From Devosia sp. ZB163 (lineage in GTDB: Bacteria; Pseudomonadota; Alphaproteobacteria; Rhizobiales; Devosiaceae), in the NCBI RefSeq assembly GCF_028613635.1, contig NZ_JAQRMY010000002.1, positions 1,108,295-1,172,294 of the forward strand: DNA of 64,000 nt, written 5' to 3'. Position 1 is the first letter of the stretch; every line of letters begins with the position of its first letter. The position numbers were made by a program, and so were the translations under genes. Shown here piece after piece: positions 1 to 11,746 of this stretch. The notes under the pieces were generated by a model. It saw nothing but the letters and a program-made list of their open reading frames with translations. It searched no databases and was not told the DNA's origin.

Positions 1-352
1 GGATCGCCAACTGCCTGTAGCCATTCTCCCGGATGCCACCGATGCCGTGCACGTAGACGGCCCAGGGCCCATCCATGTTCGCCGCCGGCACGAACCAGGC
101 CTCGGCGGGGCCAAGTTCCGTATCGATGCTCACAGTCTCGAACGGCAGCCCGAGTGCCGCCTGCGGATCACCGCGATAGCCCAGCTCGAACGGATCCTGC
201 GGCGGGTCCGGATTGTTGTAGCCGGCCCAGTCGACCCCGCCCGGTGTCAGCAGGTGGTTGAGCACCGCCGACGTCCCGATTGCGCCGGCCGCGACATAGA
301 CAGCCACCAGCACCACGACGCCAATGCCGATCCACCTGACCCATTCATTCAT
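1..352 (-). CDS. Alpha/beta hydrolase, N-terminal part (runs off window edge)
   Basis: The minus strand reads open from an ATG to the window edge. The first 117 or so residues begin MNEWVRWIGIGVVV, a single hydrophobic membrane segment or uncleaved signal. A soluble part follows and ends in YVHGIGGIRENGY, the HG oxyanion-hole motif typical of alpha/beta hydrolase (BAAT/prolyl peptidase-like) families. An AAGGGGA ribosome site lies about 7 bases upstream of the ATG. The gene is divergent from aat, with about 95 bp between the starts. The nucleophile and catalytic histidine lie outside the window, so the substrate cannot be judged. Probably a membrane-anchored hydrolase facing the periplasm. 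Confidence 0.7.
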   Translation of the reverse strand, partial: MNEWVRWIGIGVVVLVAVYVAAGAIGTSAVLNHLLTPGGVDWAGYNNPDPPQDPFELGYRGDPQAALGLPFETVSIDTELGPAEAWFVPAANMDGPWAVYVHGIGGIRENGYRQLAI

Positions 353-447
353 CGGAGGTCCCCTTGGCCCGACCATGACCCGAACAGCACGGGGACGACA
401 AGCACCCGGCCGTTGTTTCGCCGGACGCGGAGGCTCATATTCACCCC

Positions 448-1077
448 ATGTCCCGCAAGACCGACCCGTTCGCTATCGACCTGACGCCTGAGCTCATTGT
501 CCGGGCCTACCAGGCGGGCATTTTTCCCATGGCGGAGGACGCAGACTCGCCGGACCTGTTCTGGGTCAGTCCGCAGAAGCGCGGCGTCATTCCGCTGGAC
601 AAGTTCCACATCTCGCGCACCCTCAGGAAAACCCTGCGCACCCACCCCTATCAGATCAAGGTCGACACCGATCTCGCCGCGGTCATCGAGGGCTGCGCCA
701 CCTCAGGCGTCGATCGCGAGACGACCTGGATCAACCCCGAGATCCGCCGCCTCTACGGCGCGCTGTTCGATCGGGGCATGGTGCATACCGTCGAGGTCTG
801 GGACGGCCCAGACCTCGTTGGCGGCCTCTACGGAGTGTCTCTCGGCGCCGCCTTCTTCGGCGAGTCGATGTTCCACCGGAAGACCGACTGCTCCAAGATT
901 GCCATGGCGCATTTGCTGCAGCGCCTCGTCGCCGGCGGCTACCGCCTGCTCGACACCCAATTCGTCACGGATCACCTGCGCACCTTCGGCGGCATCGAGA
1001 TTGCGCGCGAGGAGTATGAGGCGCGCCTGGCCGAAGCTCTGAAACACAAGGGCGATTATTTCGCATGCGACCGCTAG
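448..1077 (+). CDS. aat: Leucyl/phenylalanyl-tRNA-protein transferase
   Basis: This enzyme moves Leu or Phe from aminoacyl-tRNA to the N-terminal Arg or Lys of proteins, making them ClpS/ClpAP substrates (N-degron pathway, cytosol). At 209 aa it has the usual family length. It shows the signature blocks YQAGIFPM near residue 17, FWVSPQKRGVIPL, TWINPEIRRLY, GGLYGVSLGAAFFGESMF and a C-terminal LLDTQFVTDHLRTFGG. The end overlaps the next gene by 13 bp, so the two are probably co-transcribed. An aat gene near DUF2155 and NDUFA12 genes is a familiar alphaproteobacterial neighbourhood. Confidence 0.95.
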   Translation: MSRKTDPFAIDLTPELIVRAYQAGIFPMAEDADSPDLFWVSPQKRGVIPLDKFHISRTLRKTLRTHPYQIKVDTDLAAVIEGCATSGVDRETTWINPEIRRLYGALFDRGMVHTVEVWDGPDLVGGLYGVSLGAAFFGESMFHRKTDCSKIAMAHLLQRLVAGGYRLLDTQFVTDHLRTFGGIEIAREEYEARLAEALKHKGDYFACDR

Positions 1078-1808
1078 AGCTGCCGCCCGGCTGGGTGAAG
1101 GGCCTGACGCTGACACCGCAGACGGTCGGCAAGTCCGGTGCCTTGGTGTACCGGGCGGGCGACAGCCTCTTCATCAAGTCGGAGCCGATCTCGCACCTCA
1201 CAGAGCTGCCGGGCGAGATCGATCGGCTGCGCTGGCTGCATGGCACCGGGCTGCCCTGCCCCGAGGTCATCGATGTCGCCGACCATGCCGGCCGGCATTG
1301 GCTGTTGATGACTGCGGTGCCGGGTCGCGACCTCTCCTCGACTTCGGGGGTGCCGGCCGAAGTCGCCGTCCCGCTCGTCGCTGGGGCGCTGCGACAACTG
1401 CATGCTCTGGACCCGGCGCGTTGCCCGTTCGACCACCGGGCCAGCATCCGCGTCGCCAGCGCCTCTGCCCGCTACGAGGCAGGCCTCTATGATGGTGAAG
1501 ACCCCGAAAACGGCCCGACAGCCCACGCGAGGCTCATCGGCAACGTGCCGACGACCGAGGACCTCGTAGTCACGCATGGAGACGCGTGCTTTCCGAACTT
1601 CATGGCCGATGGCAACCGATTCACCGGCTTCATCGATTGCGGCCGGCTCGGGGTAGCCGACCGCCACCAGGACCTGGCCCTGGCCTGCCGCAGCCTCGAG
1701 CGGAACTATGGCGCGGCATCGATCCCGGCGTTCCTTGCCGCCTACGAGATCACGGAACCCGACGAGACGAAGCTCGACTGGTACAGGCTGCTCGACGAGT
1801 TCTTCTAG
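1065..1808 (+). CDS. APH(3')-like aminoglycoside phosphotransferase family kinase
   Basis: A 247-aa protein of the aminoglycoside/choline kinase-like fold. Visible are the catalytic loop THGDACFPN (Asp about residue 170) and the metal-binding segment [19 protein letters not shown], both close to APH(3') enzymes. The N-terminal lobe has the expected Lys (FIKSEP) and Glu (LPGEIDRL) pair for ATP. The family phosphorylates the 3'-hydroxyl of kanamycin-type drugs, but chromosomal relatives often have unknown substrates, so resistance should not be assumed. The start codon lies within the aat coding end. The stop shares a CTAG with the stop of the convergent SDR gene. Confidence 0.8.
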   Translation: MRPLELPPGWVKGLTLTPQTVGKSGALVYRAGDSLFIKSEPISHLTELPGEIDRLRWLHGTGLPCPEVIDVADHAGRHWLLMTAVPGRDLSSTSGVPAEVAVPLVAGALRQLHALDPARCPFDHRASIRVASASARYEAGLYDGEDPENGPTAHARLIGNVPTTEDLVVTHGDACFPNFMADGNRFTGFIDCGRLGVADRHQDLALACRSLERNYGAASIPAFLAAYEITEPDETKLDWYRLLDEFF

Positions 1809-2590
1809 TCGACCTGCGCGCCACCGGTGGCGTTGGCGACCGTCGCCGTCATCGAGGCCGCGAGGTCCGAGGACAGCAGCACCGCCACATCGGCGATCTG
1901 TGCCAGCGGTGTCAGCCGTCGCAGCGGCGTACGCTCGCCGGCCCGCCGTTCCATCTCTTCGAGTGAAATCCCCTCTTCCCGCGCATGGAGCATGAACGCC
2001 TCGCGTACACCGGGCGCGTCGGGAGAGCCCGGCGAGCGCACGCAGACGCAGCGTACTCCGGCGGGGCCGTTCTCGACCGCCAGGTGCCGGATGAAATGCT
2101 CGATCGCGGCCTGCGACACACCGAACCCGCCCATGATGTCATAGGCTTCGCGCGCCGCGTTGGCGGAAATGCCGACAATGACGCCGCCGCCATTCGCCGC
2201 CATGTGACGGGCGTTGGCCGTCCCGGTCGAGAACCACGTCTTCATCCCCGTGACGATAGGTGCCAGGAATTTCTCGCGTGGAGTGTCAACGAGCTTCTGT
2301 CCCTGCGTGTCGTCGACGCCAACCGCGTTGAACATGATCTTGATCGGCCCCGCCCCGGCGACAATGGCCGCAAGGTGCGCGTCGACCGCCTCGTGGTCGG
2401 TGGCGTCCACGGCAGCGGCCTCCGCCCGGCCGCCGGCGCCGACGATCTCCGCGGCCAGCGCCTCGAGCTTGTCGCGGTTGCGCGCCGCGAGAAACACCCG
2501 GGCGCCTTCACGAGCGTAGGCCTTGGCAACCGCGCTGCCCACAGCACCCGATGCGCCATAGACGATCGCGTTCCTCCCCTCGAGCAGCAT
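1805..2590 (-). CDS. SDR-family oxidoreductase-like protein with altered active site
   Basis: A 261-aa Rossmann protein: MLLEGRNAIVYGASGAVGSA gives the Gly-rich NAD(P) loop, followed by a beta-alpha pattern and a C-terminal RLTPLAQIADVAVLLSSD. The region where SDRs carry Tyr-x-x-x-Lys reads GGFGVSQAAIEHF, with Phe and Gln in those places, so classical dehydrogenase catalysis is doubtful. The catalytic Ser region (GISANAA) is present. The start chosen is the ATG six bases after the stop of the GyrI-like gene; an upstream in-frame start would run into that gene. Last gene of the ArsR-SRPBCC-GyrI-SDR unit. Confidence 0.8.
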   Translation of the reverse strand: MLLEGRNAIVYGASGAVGSAVAKAYAREGARVFLAARNRDKLEALAAEIVGAGGRAEAAAVDATDHEAVDAHLAAIVAGAGPIKIMFNAVGVDDTQGQKLVDTPREKFLAPIVTGMKTWFSTGTANARHMAANGGGVIVGISANAAREAYDIMGGFGVSQAAIEHFIRHLAVENGPAGVRCVCVRSPGSPDAPGVREAFMLHAREEGISLEEMERRAGERTPLRRLTPLAQIADVAVLLSSDLAASMTATVANATGGAQVD

Positions 2591-2595
2591 CTCGC

Positions 2596-3087
2596 CTACT
2601 CCCTGATCTTGATCTGGACGATGGTCTCCCACTTGCCCGGGTCTGGCTCGTCGTCAGGTCCGTTCAGGTAGGTCTCGAGTCGGGCAACGAACGTGTCGCC
2701 CTCCGGCGTCTCGATGGCATCCCAGCGGATACCGTTGTCGCGGGCCCAGCCGATCAGCGCGGCGTTCGCATCGATGAGACCGTCATAGTGTCCGGTGTAG
2801 GTCACCTCCGCATAGCGCCCCGCCGGCAGCACGCCGGTAACCACGCCCCCGCCGATCGGGCCGTTGGTCGCGACCGGCACCGAGAAGTCGATCTCGAGCT
2901 CTGGCATGTTGATGAAGTTGTACTTGAAGAAAACCGGCCCTCTCGGCTCAATTCCTTTGCTTTCCAGCGTCTGGAACAGCTTGCCAAGTGCTCCGGGGAT
3001 CGCCTCGCCGAAGGGGATGGTCAGGCTCGTGCGCACGGCCGCATAGGGCTGCGCCTGGCGCTCAATGATCCTGGGTTGCGTCAGCAT
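2596..3087 (-). CDS. GyrI-like small-molecule-binding domain protein
   Basis: A 163-aa protein that is entirely a GyrI-like (AraC effector-binding/SOUL-like) domain: MLTQPRIIERQAQPYAAVR at the start, FFKYNFINMPELEIDF, then GVLPAGRYAEVTYTGHYDGL and YLNGPDDEPDPGKWET near the end. The family binds small hydrophobic or cationic molecules; no enzyme motif is visible. The start overlaps the end of the SRPBCC gene by 26 bp, so translational coupling is likely. It resembles the 165-aa GyrI-like protein encoded about 2.5 kb further on. Confidence 0.85.
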   Translation of the reverse strand: MLTQPRIIERQAQPYAAVRTSLTIPFGEAIPGALGKLFQTLESKGIEPRGPVFFKYNFINMPELEIDFSVPVATNGPIGGGVVTGVLPAGRYAEVTYTGHYDGLIDANAALIGWARDNGIRWDAIETPEGDTFVARLETYLNGPDDEPDPGKWETIVQIKIRE

Positions 3088-3646
3088 TCTTGTGTTCCCT
3101 CTCCTCTTCGGCCCGACGGCGCGCCGCAATGATGTCCTCCGCCACACCGTCGCTGCGCGGCCTGCCCTTGGGGCTCCAGTCACTGTCGGTGAACTGCGCG
3201 AGGTACCGCGCGAACACCTCGAATCCGCTGTTCCAGCCCCAGCCGTGGCCGTCGCGCTCCTCACGGCTGATGAAGGGCGTCTGCCGGAACAGCATCCGCG
3301 TCCGCCCGCCCTCGAACTCGAGAAAGTCCATGCTCACCACGGTTTCGAAGCCGTCGTACTCGTTGATGTAGGTGAAGCTCAGCCGGCTCGGCTCGGCGAT
3401 CTCGAGATACTCGCCGCTGATCCAGTGCTGATGTCCCGGCCCGTTGCTCATGCAGCGGCGCCACTGCCCACCCACGCGAAAGTCGATGTCGCAGTGGAGC
3501 AGCGCATAGCCTTCCGGCCCGTGCCAGCGCACCATGTGCTCGGGGTCCCGCCAAAGGCGCCACACCAGTTCTCGCGGCGCATCGAATATCCGATCGATCT
3601 CGAGCACCAGCTCGCGCTGCTCGGCCGTAGCGCTACTGTTTCGCAT
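3062..3646 (-). CDS. SRPBCC (AHSA1-like) domain protein
   Basis: A 194-aa START/Bet v1-fold protein: ELVLEIDRIFDAPRELVWRLW near the N-terminus, WHGPEGYALLHCDIDFRVGG, and a late GHGWGWNSGFEVFARYLAQ block, the usual AHSA1/SRPBCC pattern. These proteins bind hydrophobic ligands and commonly sit next to an ArsR regulator, as here. The ATG chosen (MRNSSATAEQ) overlaps the end of the ArsR gene by 14 bp; a start 12 codons earlier is possible. A role in detoxification or ligand sensing is inferred only from context. Confidence 0.85.
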   Translation of the reverse strand: MRNSSATAEQRELVLEIDRIFDAPRELVWRLWRDPEHMVRWHGPEGYALLHCDIDFRVGGQWRRCMSNGPGHQHWISGEYLEIAEPSRLSFTYINEYDGFETVVSMDFLEFEGGRTRMLFRQTPFISREERDGHGWGWNSGFEVFARYLAQFTDSDWSPKGRPRSDGVAEDIIAARRRAEEEREHKNADATQDH

Positions 3647-3977
3647 CGGGGTCTCCCTTCTGAAGCTCGGCAAGATAGGCATCCATGCGCGAGAAATTCT
3701 GTTCCCAGTGCCGGCGGTAGCGCTCGACCCAGTCGGAAACTTCCGCCAGCGGCGCTGCGTTCAGCTGGACCGGACGCCATTGCGCCTGCCGCGTCCGCAC
3801 CACCAGCCCGGCCTGCTCCAGCACCTTGAGGTGCCGCGATACCGCGGGCATCGAGATGTCAAAGGGTTCCGTCAGTTCGCTCACCGAGGCCTCGCCTCGG
3901 CTCAACCGCTGCAGGATGGCGCGCCGTGTCGGATCGGCCAGGGCCGCAAACGTCTGGGACAGATGATCGGCATTCAT
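3633..3977 (-). CDS. ArsR-family winged-helix transcriptional regulator
   Basis: A 114-aa regulator: MNADHLSQTFAALADPTRRA begins the ArsR winged helix, with SMPAVSRHLKVLEQAGLV as recognition helix and wing. There is no CxC metal-binding pair, so it belongs to the non-metal ArsR branch that pairs with SRPBCC partners. It is the first gene of a four-gene minus-strand unit and probably autoregulates it. The 100 bp between this start and the lysozyme stop would hold the promoter and operator. A GTG or ATG nine codons upstream is an alternative start. Confidence 0.9.
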   Translation of the reverse strand: MNADHLSQTFAALADPTRRAILQRLSRGEASVSELTEPFDISMPAVSRHLKVLEQAGLVVRTRQAQWRPVQLNAAPLAEVSDWVERYRRHWEQNFSRMDAYLAELQKGDPDAKQ

Positions 3978-4075
3978 ATTTCGCGAGTCCGTTACATAAC
4001 ACATCTGTTAAATACCGGACGCGGCAATGAGTCAAGACGATGGGTCCCCGACGACGCCGGGAACCCAACTGAGGG

Positions 4076-5467
4076 CTATGCCAGCACCTTGTCGCCGGGC
4101 AGCACCGTCGTCACGAACTTGTAGCCGGGGTTTGCCTTGTAGCGCGCGTCCGTCTTGACCAGCGCCATGAACTCGCGATGCCCGTCCTTGGTCCGGCCCA
4201 CGAGGCAGCCTGCGCTCGTCTGTCCCAGGTCATCCTTGGGCGCGTTGTAGCCCCAGTGCTGGTTGATGCCGAACAGCCCGACATCGAGCCTGTCGTCGAT
4301 CCGCTGGTAGTCCTTGTTGAGGTCCCGGTGCACCGTGACCGGCTCCACCTGCACAAGCGCCTCGTGCGACGCGGAGGGCTTTCCCGGCAGGTGCGTGCCG
4401 ACGCGCCAGGCCTTGTACTGGTTGAACGCAATCCGCGCCGCCCCGCCCGGGTTCATCGGGTTCACGGTCCAGAACGTGCCGGGCTCGGTCGTGCCCTCCC
4501 ACGTCGTAAGCTGTGGGACGCCGTGCGGATCGACGCTGAAGACGATGCGCAGATCGTTGAAGACGTTGGGCTTGTCGTCGTTCGACTTTCCGTCGGCGTC
4601 CATACCCTCGACATAGACGATGTTCTGGCAGTCGCTGTGCCGGCAGATGAAGTAGCGCTGCGCCTGCATGTAGTCGACCACCCTGTCGAACCAGCCTCCG
4701 GTTCGCGCAACCTCCGGCAGCTTCCGTCTCGGGGCCCTGAGCGCCGCAGCGATCTCCGCAGTGAAGCCGTCGCTGGTGCTGAGGCCATTCATCCGGCAGA
4801 ACTCGTCGAGCGCCCAGCGCGTGACGTCGCCGAACTTCCCGTCCGAAGGTGGATCGAGGTAGCCCAACCCAGTCAGGGCGTCCTGCACTGACAGCACCAG
4901 GTCCTTGTGGCCGCCCAGCAGGGACATCGGAATCGGCCCGCCGTTGAACTGCACTTCGCTAACGACGACCTCCGGCTCGGCCGAGGGTGAGACCTCCATC
5001 CGGATCGATTCGAGCTCGACCGGCTGGCTCAGGAACAGTTCGCGCTCCGCTTTGCGGCGGCGCTCCAGGCCCGGCAGCCTTACGCGTTCGCCATCCGGGG
5101 TCGTTCCATACACCCAGCGCAGCAACTCGTCGGCGGCGCCCGCCACGTCGTTGGCATTGAGCTTGCGCAGCAGGGTCGAGCTGCCGAAGTTGCCGTTCCC
5201 GACATTGAACGCGAAGGACACGAGGGCCGCGCGCTGGTTCTCGGTGAGTGTCGCCGTCACCTTGGCGTCGACGAAGTTCTCGTGCTTCTTGAGATCGTCC
5301 TTCAGGAGCTTCTCGGCCTGATCGACGGTGATCCTCAGGCCCTCGTACACGTCGCCCCCTGTATGGCCCCACCCGATGGTCCAGATGTCCACCGGGTCGA
5401 GATAGGCCTCGAGCCTCAGGCCCTCGAAATGCTTGATCAGTTCCAGTCCCGCCTTGTTGATGGCCAT
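4076..5467 (-). CDS. GH24 lysozyme with peptidoglycan-binding and YkuD-like C-terminal domains
   Basis: A 463-aa protein. Residues 1-150 are a phage-type (T4/GH24) lysozyme with the catalytic Glu in KHFEGLRLEAYLDP, then TIGWGHT. Residues about 190-250 look like a PG_binding_1 helix bundle (LSVQDALTGLGYLDPPSDGKFG). The C-terminal 200 residues end in INQHWGYN and QTSAGCLVGR, a His plus SxGC arrangement like L,D-transpeptidase/YkuD folds. No signal peptide is visible. It may be a prophage relic, a spanin-independent endolysin or a cell-wall remodelling enzyme. The start chosen is MAINKAG; 28 codons of poor coding quality precede it in frame. Confidence 0.8.
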   Translation of the reverse strand: MAINKAGLELIKHFEGLRLEAYLDPVDIWTIGWGHTGGDVYEGLRITVDQAEKLLKDDLKKHENFVDAKVTATLTENQRAALVSFAFNVGNGNFGSSTLLRKLNANDVAGAADELLRWVYGTTPDGERVRLPGLERRRKAERELFLSQPVELESIRMEVSPSAEPEVVVSEVQFNGGPIPMSLLGGHKDLVLSVQDALTGLGYLDPPSDGKFGDVTRWALDEFCRMNGLSTSDGFTAEIAAALRAPRRKLPEVARTGGWFDRVVDYMQAQRYFICRHSDCQNIVYVEGMDADGKSNDDKPNVFNDLRIVFSVDPHGVPQLTTWEGTTEPGTFWTVNPMNPGGAARIAFNQYKAWRVGTHLPGKPSASHEALVQVEPVTVHRDLNKDYQRIDDRLDVGLFGINQHWGYNAPKDDLGQTSAGCLVGRTKDGHREFMALVKTDARYKANPGYKFVTTVLPGDKVLA

Positions 5468-5605
5468 CTCGCGCTCCCTCCAGCCCCACCAGGGACCGCC
5501 GCGCAGTGGATGCTCGACGGCCTCCGGTATTTTAGCCGGCGCTGGGCGCACGGGGATCGAACTAGAAATCCCGTCAGTAGGACTCGGTACGGAGGCGCGC
5601 GGAGC

Positions 5606-6103
5606 TCATTGGCCCAGCCGGAAGGCGACCTCGGTCACCCACCGTTGCGGGTCGGGCTCCTGCTGGGGATCCGTCCAGTAGATCTCGAGATGCGAATGGT
5701 CGTACTGCCCCCTCGACTGGCTCGCCATCGGGCGCGGCTCGTCCTGCTTTTCCAGCCACGCGCCAAGCGCATGATTGGCCTCGTAGAGCCCGTCATAGGG
5801 TCCGGTATGGCTCAGCGTCGCAAACCTGCCGGCAGGGATCGTGCCGGTGCGCACGCGGCCATCACCGACGAGTTCCGTGTCAGTAGGGAACCCGACCTCC
5901 ATGACCATCGGCCTGCCGTCGGTCATCTCGATATAGTTGAAGAACGGGGCGCCGGCCGGCGCGACACCCTTCGACCCCAGCCAGCCGGCAACCTCGCCGA
6001 TCAGCGGTGGTGCCCTGGCGGCAATCTCCTCGCGATCGAGAGAAATGCGGATCGCGGCGAAGGGCTGGTCCGGGCGAGAGACAATCTTCGGTTCGCTGAG
6101 CAT
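5606..6103 (-). CDS. GyrI-like small-molecule-binding domain protein (second copy)
   Basis: A 165-aa single-domain GyrI-like protein: MLSEPKIVSRPDQPFAAIR, FFNYIEMTDGRPMVMEVG, then GTIPAGRFATLSHTGPYDGL and a final IYWTDPQQEPDPQRWVTEV. The layout matches the 163-aa paralogue about 2.5 kb away, but the two are only moderately similar, so this is an old duplication or separate acquisition. It stands alone between the lysozyme and DUF2155 genes. Ligand unknown. Confidence 0.85.
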   Translation of the reverse strand: MLSEPKIVSRPDQPFAAIRISLDREEIAARAPPLIGEVAGWLGSKGVAPAGAPFFNYIEMTDGRPMVMEVGFPTDTELVGDGRVRTGTIPAGRFATLSHTGPYDGLYEANHALGAWLEKQDEPRPMASQSRGQYDHSHLEIYWTDPQQEPDPQRWVTEVAFRLGQ

Positions 6104-6172
6104 CGGGCTCTCCTCTGGTTCGGAGATAACCTAGGCCCTGCACAACGCGCTTGGTTTGATCGTCGTTGCGGA

Positions 6173-6577
6173 TCAGCCCGCCGTGGGCGGCGGTACGTCC
6201 GAGCCCTGCTTACAGTCGAGCAGCCAGATATCGTACACGGCGTGGTCGATGGCGTTGAGCGCCGGGCTGTCGGCGAACATCCAGCCGGTGAAGATGCGCT
6301 CGATCTTGCCGCTGAGGTTCACCTGGTCGACTTCGACGAACACGGTCGTGCGCTGCGTCTCGGTCGGCGGCCGGGTGTAGCAGGCGCGCGGCGTGATCTG
6401 CAGCGCACCGAACTGGACGGTCTCGTTGATATAGACGTCGAACGTCGTGATCCGGCCGGTGATCTTGTCGAGCCCGGAGAACTGCGCCACGGGATTGGCA
6501 ATCGTCTCGGCCGTCGCGGGCGCGACGAGAGCAAGCATGGCGACGAAGACGGCAAGTCCCTTGCGGACCATATGCAT
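6173..6577 (-). CDS. DUF2155 domain exported protein
   Basis: A 134-aa protein with a clear Sec signal peptide (MVRKGLAVFVAMLALVAPATA, cleavage after ATA). The mature part carries the conserved DUF2155 features: LDKITGRITTFDV, QFGALQITPRACYTRPPTE and IFTGWMFADSPALNAIDHAVYDIWLLDC. It is a conserved alphaproteobacterial periplasmic or outer-membrane-associated protein of unknown function, commonly found next to NDUFA12 and aat genes. An ATG two codons downstream is an equally good start. Confidence 0.9.
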   Translation of the reverse strand: MHMVRKGLAVFVAMLALVAPATAETIANPVAQFSGLDKITGRITTFDVYINETVQFGALQITPRACYTRPPTETQRTTVFVEVDQVNLSGKIERIFTGWMFADSPALNAIDHAVYDIWLLDCKQGSDVPPPTAG

Positions 6578-6600
6578 GGGCTTCCCGGCGATGGTTGGGC

Positions 6601-7041
6601 TTACTCGGGCGACCAGGCGTCGTAGTCACCGCTGACGCGCGGGCGCTCGCCCTTCTTCAGCAGGCTTCCGTCCGGACGATAGGCAGCGACCGACCCTGTG
6701 AGGTTGGGCTGATGCGGCTTCTCCCACTCGCGGGCCCGGTACTCGGTCTCGGTCGGCGGAGTGTTGGTGCGGTAGTGCATCCAGCCATACCAGCCGGGCG
6801 GGATCGTCGTCGGCTCGGCATAGCCGCCGGCATAGGACACCATGCGGCGCTCGTAGCCGTTCGGACCGGGCTTCGCGCCCTTGCGCGAGCGGTAGTAGCG
6901 GTTGCCGGACTCGTCCGAGCCCACATACTCGCCCTGGGTCGCGATCCAGAGGCGCGTGCCCCAGGTGTTGCCCCGCCACCAGGTAAGGATCTCGAGCAGG
7001 AAGTCCTTCCAGCTGAACCCGTCGCGATCGTCGCGTGCCAT
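6601..7041 (-). CDS. NADH:ubiquinone oxidoreductase subunit NDUFA12
   Basis: A 146-aa homologue of the B17.2/NDUFA12 accessory subunit of respiratory complex I. Hallmarks are TRLWIATQGEYVGSDESGNRYY, the Pro-Gly rich middle, PPGWYGWMHYRTNTPPTE and WEKPHQPNLTGS. In alphaproteobacteria it sits on the matrix-side (cytoplasmic) arm of complex I. It is followed 24 bp later by the DUF2155 gene, and the two probably share a transcript. Length and motif order are normal. Confidence 0.95.
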   Translation of the reverse strand: MARDDRDGFSWKDFLLEILTWWRGNTWGTRLWIATQGEYVGSDESGNRYYRSRKGAKPGPNGYERRMVSYAGGYAEPTTIPPGWYGWMHYRTNTPPTETEYRAREWEKPHQPNLTGSVAAYRPDGSLLKKGERPRVSGDYDAWSPE

Positions 7042-7728
7042 GCCGTCCGTCCATTGCCGGCGGGTCGTCGCCCGCCTCTAGAAAATCAGCCTGCGTCTAG
7101 CATGTGGCGGCGCCAAGGACTAGGCCCCGGCCACATCAGATTTGCCAGTCCCGCCATCTACCTATGGTGTGCGAGACACCCCCAGGGGGCCGGCTATGGT
7201 CTACGCTATTGTGACGGAAATAATGCGCTTGACAGGTTTCGCACGGAAAACGGCACCCGACTTAGCCCCTTTCGCTAACCCTCGCGCGCCGCTCAAACAA
7301 GGCGAAAGAGTGGCGGGTTTCCCGTGGTTTAGAGCCGGTTTCCGTAGCGGAATCAGAGGCCCGAACAGAGAAAATTGACCATCGGCTTGCGCGAATCGAG
7401 CTTGGAACTTTTCCCCGGAATCCACATATGAGATACTGGATTTAGCCGTCGGATGCAGGCGATGCCACTACCGGTTGTATGTTGTGATGGTGCCTCGGCA
7501 TTGACCGACTCGGTGAGAAGGGCCAACCCTTTGGAGGTTGCGCCGAGCTCATGGAGTCGGTGCGGCAACGACTGGGACCAAGCGGTGGCTGTAGTTCGCC
7601 GGAGGTCTCGAACGGGGCTCGATAGGTCGTTTTGTGCGGCCGTTAGACAGCGTCATACAAAGAGGCAGAGACTGTCATTGGCGGTCCGCGGGCTTTCCTG
7701 TCCGCTATTTTTGGGGAATCTATAGAGA
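7042..7728. other. 687-bp intergenic region upstream of nrdJ, no gene
   Basis: I find no convincing protein gene here. The 290 bp before nrdJ are GC-rich with several short complementary stretches, such as those around the CGGCATTGACCGACTCGG and GCCGAGCTCATGGAGTCGG segments, and would make a long structured leader. The cobalamin-riboswitch core (GCCACTG plus the AGxCAGGAGACC arm) expected for some B12-dependent enzymes was looked for and not seen. A possible sigma-70-like box pair (TTGGAA with TATGAG) lies near 7400-7435 but is weak. Confidence 0.4.
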
Positions 7729-11421
<3,693 letters not shown>

Positions 11422-11445
11422 GATTGCGGTGAGTTCGTGTGACCT

Positions 11446-11540
11446 GCTAGTTTCTAAATGATCTTTCCTGATGCCTAGCAAAAAGCCCGGAATTCCGGGC
11501 TTTTTCGCATCTACGCTCTCGGTTGGGAATTTCCTGATCG
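11446..11540. repeat. 95-bp direct repeat, copy A (island edge, nrdJ terminator)
   Basis: Begins GCTAGTTTCTAAATGATC and ends GGTTGGGAATTTCCTGATCG. The same 95-base stretch recurs in direct orientation at 20675-20769, with about nine mismatches and no length change. It contains the hairpin terminator downstream of nrdJ. Two direct copies bracketing 9.1 kb of accessory DNA look like attachment-site copies of an integrated element. Confidence 0.75.
11480..11505 (+). terminator. Rho-independent terminator of nrdJ
   Basis: AAAAAGCCCGGAATTCCGGGCTTTTT is a perfect palindrome: a 7-bp GC-rich stem core flanked by A and T runs. It can act in both directions and lies 58 bp after the nrdJ stop. Confidence 0.85.
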
Positions 11541-11700
11541 ACCGAAACCGCCAACATGGGCGTGCAAGAGAGTTGCCGAGGCTGCGCGATCCACGCGGAG
11601 GTCCTTACCGTGATCGCCCACAAAGGATAGACACATCCCCAACCCGAACGTGTCTCATTGCCAACAAGCAGTGTGGCTTAGGTCGGAGGAAGAACAAACA

Positions 11701-11725
11701 GCCCCCGGAACCCGGGGCCTTTCGT
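11701..11725 (+). terminator. Terminator-like hairpin
   Basis: GCCCCCGGAACCCGGGGC followed by CTTTCGTTTT is a short GC hairpin with a T-rich tail. No protein gene is visible immediately upstream, so it may belong to a small RNA or be left from an older gene order broken by the IS. Confidence 0.45.
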
Positions 11726-11746
11726 TTTCGACGACCGCTTTGCGCC

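Noticed and set aside
5282..6625. A 447-aa plus-strand frame across lysozyme, GyrI-like and DUF2155 genes
   Set aside because: It spans three well-supported minus-strand genes and has Arg/Gly/Pro-rich shadow composition.
7042..7728. Cobalamin riboswitch upstream of nrdJ
   Set aside because: A GGTGCC occurs, but the conserved B12-box and GCCACTG-type core were not found.
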